64,000 bases of DNA, from the NCBI RefSeq assembly GCF_024372745.1, contig NZ_VOTZ01000008.1, positions 1 to 64,000 of the forward strand. Direction: 5' to 3'. The notes under the pieces are model-generated. The model searched no databases and was not told where the DNA came from. It was given only the letters and a program-made list of their open reading frames with translations. The position numbers were made by a program, and so were the translations under genes. Shown one piece after another: positions 37,525 through 46,051 of this stretch (position 1 is its first letter; each line of letters opens with the position of its first letter). Source of the DNA: Methanocalculus taiwanensis. GTDB lineage: Archaea; Halobacteriota; Methanomicrobia; Methanomicrobiales; Methanocorpusculaceae.

Positions 37525-37794
37525 TTAGACGGATCCGACCTGTGTCAGCAGTTCGTCACAGGAGCGTCCGATCTGATCGCATGCTTCCCTGATGATCGTG
37601 ATCGCATCCTTGCTGCCGTCTGTCGAAACGAGGAGTTCTGGATCCGAGAACTGGTATTCGATCACATATTTTGCGACATTCACCGCCGGGTCACGGAGGA
37701 TCGTATCGGTTAGAAGGTTCATAAAGGTGTGTTTCTCGGAAACAAATACCATTCTGACCTTATTTTTCTCAAGCTCAAGAATTTTTATGTTCAT
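37525..37794 (-). CDS. rpoL: DNA-directed RNA polymerase subunit L (Rpo11)
   Basis: Rpo11 pairs with subunit D in the assembly platform of RNA polymerase. The 89-residue protein reads MNIKILELEKNKVRMVF and HTFMNLLTDTILRDPAVNVAKY, the archaeal RpoL/Rpb11 pattern with the alpha-like motif. The start at 37794 is preferred over 37806 because it gives the normal N-terminus. It lies 35 bases after the MBL hydrolase gene, on the same strand. Confidence 0.9.
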   Translation of the reverse strand: MNIKILELEKNKVRMVFVSEKHTFMNLLTDTILRDPAVNVAKYVIEYQFSDPELLVSTDGSKDAITIIREACDQIGRSCDELLTQVGSV

Positions 37795-37829
37795 ACTGTA
37801 TATCAATTGGCGGGGAGACTATATAGGCA

Positions 37830-38558
37830 TTAGCGGAGACCGAGATCAAAGGTCTCCCTATCATATGCCGAATGCGGCTGATCCCAGGAGACCATATGGC
37901 TTAAGTGCACCATCCTGAGGTTTTTTGGCTTCAGTTCATCTGCAAGGTCGAGCGCATCGGTATAATTCATATGTTTTGAGATCGTGAGATGCGATGGCGC
38001 CATCGCATCAAGAATGAGAAGATCTGCACCACGCATGCAGTCAATACTTTTTCTGGGGATCTCCCTCAGTGTATCTGAGGAGTATACAAGAACAGAATCA
38101 TCGGATTCTATCCTGAGGCCATAGGTAGGGGCACCCGGGTGAGTGACCGGGAAGAGAGTTATTGTGAGATCGAAGAGGGGAAATGGCTGGTAGGGCAAAA
38201 CAGGAATCCTTGGCGAGGGGAGGAACGAGAAGACTTCAGTACAATATTCGAGCACTTCAGGTGCGGCATACATGGCAGGCGGTTTCTGGACACGGTAGAA
38301 GTCGCCATAGCCCATGAAATGATCATAATGTCCATGTGTCCAGATCCCGGCATCAATATGTGGGGATCCGGCATCCAGAAGCTGCCTGCGGAGATCGGGG
38401 GTGGTGTCGATCAGCAGGTGGCGTGAACCTGTCTCGATCAGAAGCGATGTCCTGAGACGCTCTTTGCGCTCCTTCCATGCCTGCATGCAGTGATCGCAGT
38501 TGCACCCGATCTTGGGTGTGCCGATTGCATCTCCGGTCCCAAGAAAGGTGACCCTCAT
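37830..38558 (-). CDS. MBL-fold metal hydrolase, PhnP-like
   Basis: The 242-residue protein has the beta-lactamase-fold HGHYDH motif (binding two metals) after a FLGTGDAIGTPKIGCNCDHC start. The Cys-rich GCNCDHC is characteristic of the PhnP-type phosphodiesterase branch. A late HLSHM supplies another metal His. The substrate is unknown; cyclic phosphates or tRNA-like ends are possible. The ATG overlaps the AAA ATPase stop (ATGA), so the two are coupled, and rpoL follows. Confidence 0.82.
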   Translation of the reverse strand: MRVTFLGTGDAIGTPKIGCNCDHCMQAWKERKERLRTSLLIETGSRHLLIDTTPDLRRQLLDAGSPHIDAGIWTHGHYDHFMGYGDFYRVQKPPAMYAAPEVLEYCTEVFSFLPSPRIPVLPYQPFPLFDLTITLFPVTHPGAPTYGLRIESDDSVLVYSSDTLREIPRKSIDCMRGADLLILDAMAPSHLTISKHMNYTDALDLADELKPKNLRMVHLSHMVSWDQPHSAYDRETFDLGLR

Positions 38559-39841
38559 GCCCCTATCCATCCGGTCTTCCGAAGCGCATTCCTCCGGTCA
38601 ACTAGGAGCATCCCCTGTTCTACATCGACCTCTGTGATCTCATCCCGCCCTTCAATAAGAGCGGCCATGATAGCTTCCTTCACCATCAGACGGAGATCGG
38701 CGCCGGTGAAGCCTTCGGTTCTTGCAGCCAGAATCGAAAGATCGGGAATTATCCGGAGTGTCCGGGTGATTGATTCGAGGATTGCCTGCCTCATTGCGAT
38801 ATCCGGGACGGTGAATGGGACAGCTTCATCAAACCGCCTCCATGCTGCCTCGTCAAGGATTCCAGGATGGTTCGTCGCCCCGATGAAGAGGACATCCGAT
38901 TTGATAAGGCTTATCTGGTCGATGCTCTTTAGAAGCGTATTGACAGCCCGCTTCATGGCACCATGATCATCCGAGTCCCGTGTGCGTGCCACATAATCGA
39001 ACTCATCGATGAAGAGGATGCACGGGGCGAGCCGCTTTGCTATCTCAAAGATCCTGTCGATATTCTTTGATGTTTCTCCAAGGTACTGGGAGGTGATCAT
39101 CGAGAGGCGTGCTTCAAGGATCGGCATATGCAGCTCGCGTGCAAGCGAGAGCGCAAATGAGGTCTTGCCGGTACCGGGAGGGCCGACAAAGAGGAGCCTT
39201 CCAACCTGGTAGATCTGATGATTTTTTAGGAATTCCCGGTTTGCTACGGCAACCTTGATCTTTCCGATCATCTCCAGTTGATCGGGGGTGGCAACGAAGG
39301 ACTCAAATGATTCTTCGATCTCCTCAGGCGCAAGGATCGTCACCAGGCCGAGTGCATCGCGGATATCCTCAGATACAATCTTCAGAGCTTCGATCTTCGG
39401 CTCCAGAAATGCGCGGCTGTCCTCGTACCGGGGGTTTGCCTCGACTGCTGCTTTATAGGCGATGCCATCTGCACCGATCTTCTCGTAATAGAATGCAAGA
39501 ACGGGGTTTGCGGATGCCTGTACCCTGCCGCCCCGTTCAAGGAACCATCTGGCTGCCGGATCGAGGGCGGTGATCGAGAGGCGCTGGCCAAAATCGTCAA
39601 AACCAATGAACGGGTTTGATTTAACAAGATTATGTGCCTCATCTATTCCAAGGGCGCGTTTTGCAACGCTGTTGCTCACAATGAACGGGCGTTTTAGATC
39701 CGGACCGTTCTTGCCGATGCTAAACGCCTTGCGGCAGGCAGGAGTAAGATCTGCGATACCGAGCGTTTCCTCACGGTTGACGATCTCTGCGGTGAGAAGG
39801 AGCTCCATGAGCCGGAGGGTGGTGTGATCAGCCATCTCCAT
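38555..39841 (-). CDS. AAA-family ATPase with unknown N-terminal domain
   Basis: The 428-residue protein has a single AAA module: Walker A GPPGTGKTS near residue 219, Walker B ILFIDEFD, sensor ATNHPGIL, and an arginine-finger-like AAWRRFDEAVPF. The first 180 residues match no domain I recognise but keep the archaeal host's codon use. Such proteins resemble proteasome-like or Cdc48-like ATPases that remodel proteins, with the N-domain selecting substrates. It is coupled to an MBL hydrolase and precedes rpoL. Confidence 0.8.
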   Translation of the reverse strand: MEMADHTTLRLMELLLTAEIVNREETLGIADLTPACRKAFSIGKNGPDLKRPFIVSNSVAKRALGIDEAHNLVKSNPFIGFDDFGQRLSITALDPAARWFLERGGRVQASANPVLAFYYEKIGADGIAYKAAVEANPRYEDSRAFLEPKIEALKIVSEDIRDALGLVTILAPEEIEESFESFVATPDQLEMIGKIKVAVANREFLKNHQIYQVGRLLFVGPPGTGKTSFALSLARELHMPILEARLSMITSQYLGETSKNIDRIFEIAKRLAPCILFIDEFDYVARTRDSDDHGAMKRAVNTLLKSIDQISLIKSDVLFIGATNHPGILDEAAWRRFDEAVPFTVPDIAMRQAILESITRTLRIIPDLSILAARTEGFTGADLRLMVKEAIMAALIEGRDEITEVDVEQGMLLVDRRNALRKTGWIGA

Positions 39842-39885
39842 GTCTTAACCTTGTATATTGTCCGGGAATCCGAATAAGAGTATCT

Positions 39886-40767
39886 CTATTCTGTGGTGAC
39901 AATGCATCCATCTTCAGTGACGATGATCGTGTGCTCTGCCTGGGATACGAGCGATCCCGGAACATCCTGGAGAACAGGATAGGATCGGAGAACCCCCTGC
40001 CTGATCAGGGCGGTGAGGGCAAGATCTGCACGATCGGTTGAAAGCCATCGCCGGGCAAAGGGGAGGCCCCGCCGATCCCGGACCTCTTCAAGGATCTTCC
40101 GCCCGGCAGGCGTTCTGACTGGCTTGACTGCAATCTGGGAAAAAATCTCAACCCTCCCTCCCTCGTTGACCCTGCCGGATCCGGTTGATGCAAACGGCTC
40201 AATGGCTATAGCCATTCCTTCCTTAAGCAGTGTTCCACCGCCTGATCCGATATTCGGGACAGATGGAGAGGCATGCAGCGAGTAGAGATCAAGACCGTGT
40301 CCGGTGAGGTTGGAAACCGGCCGGAATCCGCGTGAAACGATCGCCTCCTGGATCGCAGCCCCTAATTCACCTGCACGAATACCGGGTTTTGCCATTGAGA
40401 GGGCTGAATCCAGTGCTGCACGTGATGCCTCGACCAGCAGGGCATTATCCCCGAGATCGACGGTGAGGGCGGTGTCTGCTATATACCCCTCGATATGAAT
40501 GCCGATATCAAGCTTGACGAGATCGCCTGCTGCAAAAGTGCGATCATCGGAGGGGGCGGCCGTATCATGTGCGGCTGCTTCATTCAGGGAGATGTTTGGA
40601 GGAAAGGCAATTCCTGCACCTTCATCATGGATCATCGTGCAGACGCAATCGGCAACCTCGGCGAGTGATACGCCAGGGGCGATCATTCGTGCACCCTTAT
40701 GCAGGATTTTTTTCGCAAGCCGGCCTGATTGTTTATACTGATCAATCATCTCGTCATTCATATGCAA
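39886..40767 (-). CDS. map: Methionine aminopeptidase, type II
   Basis: This enzyme removes the N-terminal Met from nascent proteins. The M24 metal ligands are visible: Asp in VKLDIGIHIEGYIADTA (two Asp), His in TGHGLDLYSLH, Glu in AIAIEPFAS and Glu in QAEHTIIV near the C-terminus. The insert typical of type II enzymes is present, and the length of 293 residues is normal for archaea. It overlaps the start of the other M24 gene's end by 10 bases. Confidence 0.93.
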   Translation of the reverse strand: MHMNDEMIDQYKQSGRLAKKILHKGARMIAPGVSLAEVADCVCTMIHDEGAGIAFPPNISLNEAAAHDTAAPSDDRTFAAGDLVKLDIGIHIEGYIADTALTVDLGDNALLVEASRAALDSALSMAKPGIRAGELGAAIQEAIVSRGFRPVSNLTGHGLDLYSLHASPSVPNIGSGGGTLLKEGMAIAIEPFASTGSGRVNEGGRVEIFSQIAVKPVRTPAGRKILEEVRDRRGLPFARRWLSTDRADLALTALIRQGVLRSYPVLQDVPGSLVSQAEHTIIVTEDGCIVTTE

Positions 40768-41888
40768 AATACCTCCCTAAACCGGGTAATCCGATCATAG
40801 CCCCCATCTGTGACAAGGGCCATATCCTCGATCCGCACCCCGCCGATGCCGGGATAGTATAAGCCGGGTTCAATGGTGACGACATTACCAGCAGCAAGCG
40901 GCCCCCCCCTGGTACTGAGTGATGGAGCTTCATGCACCTCGATCCCTACCCCATGTCCGAGGCTGTGGACAAAACCATGCGGTTCTGTCCCATATCCGGC
41001 ATCTTCAAAGAATGAGACGACAGCCTGATAAAGGGCAGAGCCATCTGCACCTGCACGGAGGAGCGAAAAAGCAAGTGTTTTTGCATCTGATACCGCGGCA
41101 TACATCTCCAGGATCTCAGGAGACGCCTCTCCCCGGACAACTGTTCGTGTCATATCGGCGAAGTACCCGGTCTCTTCATGCTGGGGGAATATATCAATGA
41201 TGATTGGAGCGTTGGCTGCAAGCGAGCCTCTGCCCCTGAGATGTACCATTGAGGTCTCTTTACCGGAGGCCACTATTGTATCAATGCCCCTGCATCCGTG
41301 TTTCTGGAGGGTCGCGTGGATTGCGTACCTGACATCTTCGGAGGTGAGGATCCTGCCCTCCGGAGTCACCAGGAGTTCTCCGGTGGGTTTTGCCCGCTTA
41401 ATCATGGTAAGCGCCGTTTCAAGCGCATCTTCTGCTGCTGCCTGCGACTCCCGCATCATCCCGATCTCAGAAGCCGTCTTCTTCGACCGCATGGCAGAGA
41501 GTGTGTCCATATCAACCTGAATCGGCTGATGGGGAGCTATCGCCTGCGCAAGGCCAAAGGGGAACTCGGGCGAAACGAGGATCGGGCCACCTGAGAGATC
41601 CGCAATCATCCGCCCGGTTGCCTTCAGAGGATCGGGCTCTTCCCTGAGGATATCAAAGAATCCTGCATCTGCCCGGCTCATGACGGTGCATGGCGACTCG
41701 ATGGCGGCGCGTTCCACCTCCATCGCCGGAACGATGATGATCCCTTCTTCGCCATACCGTTTCAGGTAGATGACCGGATCGCTCGTCCGAAATGATGTGA
41801 GGTAGCGGATATTGGCATCTGAGGAGGTGCCGTATGCTGCATAAGCCTTGAAATTGGCATTCAGGAGGGCGTTATCAAGAGCATTCAT
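40758..41888 (-). CDS. M24-family Xaa-Pro peptidase
   Basis: The 376-residue protein combines a creatinase-like N-terminal domain with an M24 catalytic domain. Metal ligands are IIIDIFPQHEETGYFADMTR (two Asp), LGHGVGIEVHEAP (His), TIEPGLYY (Glu) and VRIEDMAL (Glu). It is probably a proline dipeptidase or aminopeptidase P. Its 3' end overlaps the map gene, and the pair sits in one transcription unit. Two M24 enzymes next to each other suggest a peptide-processing unit but may only reflect ancient duplication. Confidence 0.88.
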   Translation of the reverse strand: MNALDNALLNANFKAYAAYGTSSDANIRYLTSFRTSDPVIYLKRYGEEGIIIVPAMEVERAAIESPCTVMSRADAGFFDILREEPDPLKATGRMIADLSGGPILVSPEFPFGLAQAIAPHQPIQVDMDTLSAMRSKKTASEIGMMRESQAAAEDALETALTMIKRAKPTGELLVTPEGRILTSEDVRYAIHATLQKHGCRGIDTIVASGKETSMVHLRGRGSLAANAPIIIDIFPQHEETGYFADMTRTVVRGEASPEILEMYAAVSDAKTLAFSLLRAGADGSALYQAVVSFFEDAGYGTEPHGFVHSLGHGVGIEVHEAPSLSTRGGPLAAGNVVTIEPGLYYPGIGGVRIEDMALVTDGGYDRITRFREVFCI

Positions 41889-41905
41889 CGGGTACTAATG
41901 TACCA

Positions 41906-42535
41906 TCAGAGAAGATGTACCTTCGGAAAGGGGGCATCGGCATAGAGCGATTCGGCACTGGCACGGGCGGCATCCGCCCTCGCAATGGCATTTCCGGCAT
42001 CTGCTGATAGCCTGTTGGCACTCTCGAGGTAGGAGAGGGCTTCTGCGGTCTTTCCATTTCCGCTCTCGACGAGATCAACATACTGGGCGAGAGAGCCAAG
42101 GCGGCCTTTGAAAGTATTCTGTACATTCCACATCTCTTCGTCATAGACGCGGAGATCCCGTGCTATTCCGGATGCCCATTCACCCCTGCTTCCCTCGAGG
42201 TTTTTTGAGTAGTCGGAGAACCTGCCGACCGAAAGGGTGAGTCCCCAGTGCTTATCCGACAGTTCAGTAAGAAACGCCTCTTCACGCGCAATCTGTGTCC
42301 TGAGCGTCCGTGGGTTTGGAGTATCCCCCGCAAGCTCGACATTCCAGAGATCGATTCCTATGGTGTAGACGAGGAGGTAGTTGTCAAGGGATGCACGATG
42401 AGCAGAGAGTGCCTGTGTGCAGTCGTTAAAGAGGGGGTCGATATCATCTCCTCCCATGCACCCTGCGGTACTTGTAGACATAAGTACGATAATGAACAGG
42501 CCGGCTGCCAGCCAGGCAGAAGAATGTCCCCGCAT
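41906..42535 (-). CDS. Uncharacterised lipoprotein
   Basis: The start MRGHSSAWLAAGLFIIVLM opens a signal peptide that ends in STAGC, a lipobox for lipid attachment at about residue 26. The mature part (about 185 residues) is helical, with Ala-rich heptad-like C-terminal segments (NAIARADAARASAESL) and an internal NPRTLRTQIAREEAFL. No enzyme motif is seen. It lies upstream of the M24 gene on the same strand with a 17-base gap. Probably anchored on the outer face of the cell membrane. Confidence 0.65.
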   Translation of the reverse strand: MRGHSSAWLAAGLFIIVLMSTSTAGCMGGDDIDPLFNDCTQALSAHRASLDNYLLVYTIGIDLWNVELAGDTPNPRTLRTQIAREEAFLTELSDKHWGLTLSVGRFSDYSKNLEGSRGEWASGIARDLRVYDEEMWNVQNTFKGRLGSLAQYVDLVESGNGKTAEALSYLESANRLSADAGNAIARADAARASAESLYADAPFPKVHLL

Positions 42536-42550
42536 ATCCTGACAGAACAA

Positions 42551-42750
42551 TAGTAATTATCACTATAAATCAATATCTTCTCAATTAAACCGGTTTCCCG
42601 GCATCACACCGGAGAAGGCTTTTCTCAGGAAGGGATATGCAGCTCCCTGAAATGATTGTGAGGCAGGCAGCAGATCGATTGTCAATGCCCGGGGGTGTGC
42701 ATGACATAGCGTGGCAGGGCATATATTATGTGAAATACATATACCATCAT
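42551..42750. other. Intergenic region before the 89-residue membrane protein
   Basis: The region is 200 bases long and holds an AT-rich run (ATAAATCAATATCTTCTCAA) that could serve the lipoprotein gene, and ATATATTATGTGAAATACATAT just before the plus-strand start. No gene is supported here. Confidence 0.3.
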
Positions 42751-43020
42751 ATGGAAGAATCGGCAAAGCAGGTCTTTAAGATAAAATATATTACTGTTGT
42801 CATACTCCTCAACATCTTCTTATTTGCCGCTGCAGCCGCGGTTGCTATCTTCTTCATTGTTCCGGCGGAGGCAGGATACAAAAATCCTGTGCTTGTCATC
42901 CTTGCCCTTATCACAATCCTATCCGGGCTGCTCACGCGGAAACACTATATCGCAACAAAGGAATGGCTTGAGATTCATGCAAAACCAGAAGAGCCATCTG
43001 AACAGAATGAGAGTGCCTGA
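42751..43020 (+). CDS. Small two-helix membrane protein
   Basis: A longer reading frame begins at 42637, but the ATG at 42751 (89 residues) starts just before the first hydrophobic segment and looks right. The protein has two membrane helices (VVILLNIFLFAAAAAVAIFF and PVLVILALITILSGLL) and a charged tail (HAKPEEPSEQNESA). No family is recognised. Its neighbour downstream is a winged-helix protein on the same strand, 127 bases on. Confidence 0.55.
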   Translation: MEESAKQVFKIKYITVVILLNIFLFAAAAAVAIFFIVPAEAGYKNPVLVILALITILSGLLTRKHYIATKEWLEIHAKPEEPSEQNESA

Positions 43021-43147
43021 TCCTAACGAATCTTCTGAACACAGAAATGAACCGGAATGGAAGAGGTGAAACAGATAGACGATGTGTGCGGTATCTGAAT
43101 GAGTTTGGGATTATAAGAGAGATGGAAAGAGAGAAGGAGGGATGCAT

Positions 43148-43447
43148 ATGCTTGAAAAGCTCCGTGACGAAATTGAACTGATTGAGAGGCACCTTTCAAT
43201 TGCCCGTGCTGTTGTCGAGCATGAGCCGATTGGGATCATCAAGCTCGCCGAGGTGCTGAACCAGCCGCAGCACCGGGTGCGGTATTCCCTCCGCATCCTC
43301 GAGCAGATGGGCTATATCCGCGCGTCTTCCACGGGTGCATATGCAACTCCGGAGATGCGGGAGATGCTGAAGGGAATCCCTGATGAGCTTGATGCATTCA
43401 TCCGTGCTCTCAAGGAGATGAAGCGGGGATTACTTAACAATCTTTAA
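43148..43447 (+). CDS. Winged-helix transcriptional regulator-like protein
   Basis: The 99-residue protein has an amphipathic N-terminal helix (LEKLRDEIELIERHLSIAR), a helix-turn-helix-like core (IGIIKLAEVLNQPQHRVRYSLRILEQMGYI) and a wing (RASSTGAYATPEM), all marks of archaeal winged-helix regulators. The ATG at 43148 is chosen because GGAGG at 43136-43140 is 7 bases away; an ATG at 43142 would be too close. Its target is unknown; tRNA-Asn follows 36 bases later. Confidence 0.7.
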   Translation: MLEKLRDEIELIERHLSIARAVVEHEPIGIIKLAEVLNQPQHRVRYSLRILEQMGYIRASSTGAYATPEMREMLKGIPDELDAFIRALKEMKRGLLNNL

Positions 43448-43483
43448 GTTCTGGCACAGGCAATGTAATTAGGCAACTTGAGT

Positions 43484-43556
43484 GCCGCCATAACTCAGTT
43501 GGTAGAGTGGCTGGCTGTTAACCAGCATGTCACAGGTTCGAGTCCTGTTGGCGGCG
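43484..43556 (+). tRNA. tRNA-Asn (GTT anticodon)
   Basis: The acceptor stem GCCGCCA pairs with TGGCGGC, the anticodon stem GCTGG pairs with CCAGC around the loop CTGTTAA, and the T arm holds GGTTCGAGTCC. Loop positions 3-5 read GTT, giving Asn. The fold ends at 43555 with G at 43556 as discriminator. CCA is not encoded. The 73-base gene marks the boundary to the lower-GC accessory region on its right. Confidence 0.95.
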
Positions 43557-43681
43557 TTGATTCGTCTTGAGGAATCCCTCATACTTCTTTTCAAAAGGTT
43601 CATTATCCATCCCATCGATAATCCAAATCAGGTACAGGTCAAGACCACCACCTAAAACTACACTTAGTCACGAGAATTGAA

Positions 43682-44422
43682 ATGGTTTCATATCGCAACC
43701 CCCCTGTTATCGAAGCGGTCTGTGAGTTTCGATTCCCACAAGATACGCAATGGCCAAAGGACATTGCGGATCAACTTTATGAGAAAGTGAAAGATGCATT
43801 CCCTCACAAAGTAATACATAAGGTCCAGGAACTTGAGATAACAGCAAAAGAAGATAAGATTGGGCATAAAATTATACCAATAGAGCGTGTTACACTCCAA
43901 TCTGAAAAACCCAGAATCCAGCTTCATATAGGAAACCGTATTCTCTCTATCCACTGTTTGCAGCCATATCCATCATGGGCAGTATTTCTCCCCAGTATTC
44001 AAATGGCATTCAATACAATCCAGAAGATCACAACCATTACGGGAATAGACCGGATTGGCCTGTTATACCTTGATAAAATCGAAATTCCTCAAGATGGAGG
44101 TTCACTTAGTGAATACTTTAATTTTCATCCATTTCTGGGAGAGAAACTCCCAAAAGATTTTGTCAATTTTATCGTTGGATGCGAATTTCCCTATGCCAAT
44201 ATGCGCGATATCTGCCGACTCCAACTTACACGTGGAATTCAGGAGAGACATGGGCACTCAACATTTATTCTCTCAACAGATTACTATCTGGCAAAACGGC
44301 AGATGATTTCTCATGAGGAAGTGGATGAATGGCTCGAAAATGCACACCGAGAGGTGCGAGAGATATTCGAAGGGAGTATTACCGATAAAATGAGAACATG
44401 CTTTGAGCTGGAGGGCAATTAG
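43682..44422 (+). CDS. TIGR04255-like protein, first gene of a three-gene operon
   Basis: The 246-residue soluble protein starts with the pattern NPPVIEAVCEFRFP that I associate with the sporadically distributed TIGR04255 family. A typical C-terminal part follows (EEVDEWLENAHREVREIFEGSITDKM). Function is unknown; members often sit in variable or defence-related regions. Lower GC and codon use unlike the housekeeping genes suggest transfer. The next gene begins immediately after its stop. Confidence 0.7.
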   Translation: MVSYRNPPVIEAVCEFRFPQDTQWPKDIADQLYEKVKDAFPHKVIHKVQELEITAKEDKIGHKIIPIERVTLQSEKPRIQLHIGNRILSIHCLQPYPSWAVFLPSIQMAFNTIQKITTITGIDRIGLLYLDKIEIPQDGGSLSEYFNFHPFLGEKLPKDFVNFIVGCEFPYANMRDICRLQLTRGIQERHGHSTFILSTDYYLAKRQMISHEEVDEWLENAHREVREIFEGSITDKMRTCFELEGN

Positions 44423-44989
44423 ATGGAGAGTGGTTGGTTAATCAATCAATATCATGCACCGCGAACAATATGGCATAGCACAAGTGATTCTTACCTGAAT
44501 AAAGATGGATACTCATGGAGAATTCACCTTCAACAGCTTTTAGAAAAATACATTGGCCATACCTGTATGAGCTTCTGTGAAATATTCAATCAAGACCAGT
44601 TTTTATCATCCTATCCCGGGGAAAGTACAACCTTCCCTTTTGATATTGAGCAATCGCTCCTATCATTGCAACAGTACCTTGAATTTATCATCCCAAACCC
44701 CGGAGAGGTAGCCAGCTATCTCCGTCAAAATATCGGGCTTTATGACGTGGTGCTCTATGCATGCATGCTGACAGAAGAGACTTTTGGCAACACTGCCCAG
44801 GTTACACTTGAACTCTACTCCGATCCCGAAATATATGACGAATATTTGACCCTTTTTATTCGCCAATCCCACTATGATGCTGACGTAATGGAAAAAATCG
44901 ACAGCATATGCAACATGTATGAAAAGGCCTTAATCGATCAGACGGGCTGGTTTATCGTCACAACAGATTTCCGACCTCCAACGGTGTAA
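44423..44989 (+). CDS. Unknown 188-residue protein, middle gene of the operon
   Basis: I recognise no family. The protein is soluble with moderate aromatic content; there is no signal peptide, membrane helix or clear catalytic motif. A C-terminal helix (VMEKIDSICNMYEKALIDQ) may mediate interaction. The ATG follows the stop of the TIGR04255-like gene with zero spacing, and the HEPN-like gene starts three bases after its own stop, so the three are co-expressed. Base composition matches its partners. Confidence 0.55.
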   Translation: MESGWLINQYHAPRTIWHSTSDSYLNKDGYSWRIHLQQLLEKYIGHTCMSFCEIFNQDQFLSSYPGESTTFPFDIEQSLLSLQQYLEFIIPNPGEVASYLRQNIGLYDVVLYACMLTEETFGNTAQVTLELYSDPEIYDEYLTLFIRQSHYDADVMEKIDSICNMYEKALIDQTGWFIVTTDFRPPTV

Positions 44990-44992
44990 TCA

Positions 44993-45361
44993 ATGCAGTT
45001 TCAGTGGTCTCATTATATCGAAGTGGCTAAATATTTGTTTGAAAGTGCAATTGACCAGAAAATACCCCAGGAAGCTGGCTACCGAAGTTCAATCAGCAGG
45101 GCATATTATGCTGCCTTCTGCCATGCAAAATACTACGCCAAAGATAATTTTTCATTTTCACCGGCTGACAATGATGATGATCATCGTGAACTCCGTGAAT
45201 TCCTTAAACAAAACGGTAGGAATGAGATCGCCCGACATCTCACATCCCTCAGACTATGGAGAAACCAAAGTGACTATGATGATCCAGCATATGATGTAAA
45301 CCCACAGAAGGTTAAGTCTGCTTTAGATCTCGCTGAAAAGGTTGTAATTTTGCTCAAGTGA
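44993..45361 (+). CDS. HEPN-domain-like protein, third gene of the operon
   Basis: The 122-residue helical protein has the HEPN layout: an N-terminal helix (HYIEVAKYLFESAI), a central RSSISRAYYAAFCHAKYYAKD and a late SLRLWRNQSDYDD. The last resembles the LRxxRxxADY segment of small nucleotidyltransferase-partner HEPN proteins. An Arg-x5-His (RNEIARH) precedes it, so ribonuclease activity is possible but the canonical catalytic pair is not certain. HEPN proteins are common as toxins or effectors. The next 690 bases hold no clear gene. Confidence 0.7.
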   Translation: MQFQWSHYIEVAKYLFESAIDQKIPQEAGYRSSISRAYYAAFCHAKYYAKDNFSFSPADNDDDHRELREFLKQNGRNEIARHLTSLRLWRNQSDYDDPAYDVNPQKVKSALDLAEKVVILLK

Positions 45362-45509
45362 GAGGGCAATACGAAACTAATCTCACGTTACAATCCTGCA
45401 CTCATGGCACTTGAAGATATGATGAAAGGCATTGCCAGGGTAGAGATGCCCGGCACCAGCTGATACTTCATCGTGGGAGCCTACCAATTATGTCAGTGTC
45501 GGAGCTTTT

Positions 45510-45692
45510 TTACATCCCATCAAAGATTACTGGTTCAAGACCCTCCAGAGGATCCACCGTGATCTCGTAATCCTCTACTGACTTGGGTGTATCGGTCTTT
45601 GGTTGTACATGCAATGTCCGGTGAACCTTCGCTGAAGAATACTGTCCGCTCCTGGAGTTATGTTTCCACCAGAACACCTTGCATACCTCCAT
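45510..45692 (-). pseudogene. Possible remnant reading frame (60 codons)
   Basis: The frame reads WWKHNSRSGQYSSAKVHR and ends KSVEDYEITVDPLEGLEPVI plus four residues. The composition looks protein-like, yet it is short and has no recognised family, and no ribosome binding site is obvious. It could be the end of a decayed transposase or accessory gene. Chance cannot be excluded. Confidence 0.25.
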
Positions 45693-46032
45693 ACTGCCCT
45701 CCGGACGGGCTGATGAGCTGAATTTTGGACGTAAAGCTGAAGATTCGATCCCTATAACGAGCAGCCACCCCAGTTAATTGAATTCATCCAGATGAGCATA
45801 CATAAGTAGTGTATCAGCGGCAAAAGGTATTTGGCCATTGAGAAGGAATTATCAAATAAAGGGATAGGGTTCAGACAAATTACATAAAAATAGAAGGATA
45901 CCAATCATCCATTGAATGTTTTTGGTGATTAAAAGGGTGCAGAAAGATGGGTATCAGAGATCCTTGATGTAGTAGTCATAAATAAGGAAGTAGGTACTAT
46001 TTCAGGAATGTTCGAAGATATCGGAAATCTAC

Positions 46033-46044
46033 CTGTTTAAACAG
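46033..46044. promoter_or_regulatory. 12-base palindrome just before cas5
   Basis: CTGTTTAAACAG is perfectly self-complementary and ends seven bases before the GTG start. TTTAAA could be a TATA element, in which case transcription would begin inside the annotated start and the ATG at 46079 would be used. Alternatively it is an operator. Confidence 0.35.
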
Positions 46045-46051
46045 CTAAGAG

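Larger units (their letters stand above)
45362..46051. other. Gene-poor, low-GC region before the cas operon
   Basis: No intact gene is evident. A long interrupted stem is possible around 45418-45470 (GATGAA/TTCATC and GGCAT/ATGCC arms), and an AT-rich run (TTACATAAAAATAGAAGG, about 45888-45905) could hold a promoter. A 60-codon minus-strand frame (next entry) looks like a remnant. I see no CRISPR-like repeats and no repeat of the tRNA-Asn 3' end. Confidence 0.35.

Noticed and set aside
43484-46051. tRNA-Asn as the attachment site of an integrated element
   Set aside because: I looked for a second copy of the tRNA 3' end to the right and saw none, and no integrase gene is present. The position is suggestive only.
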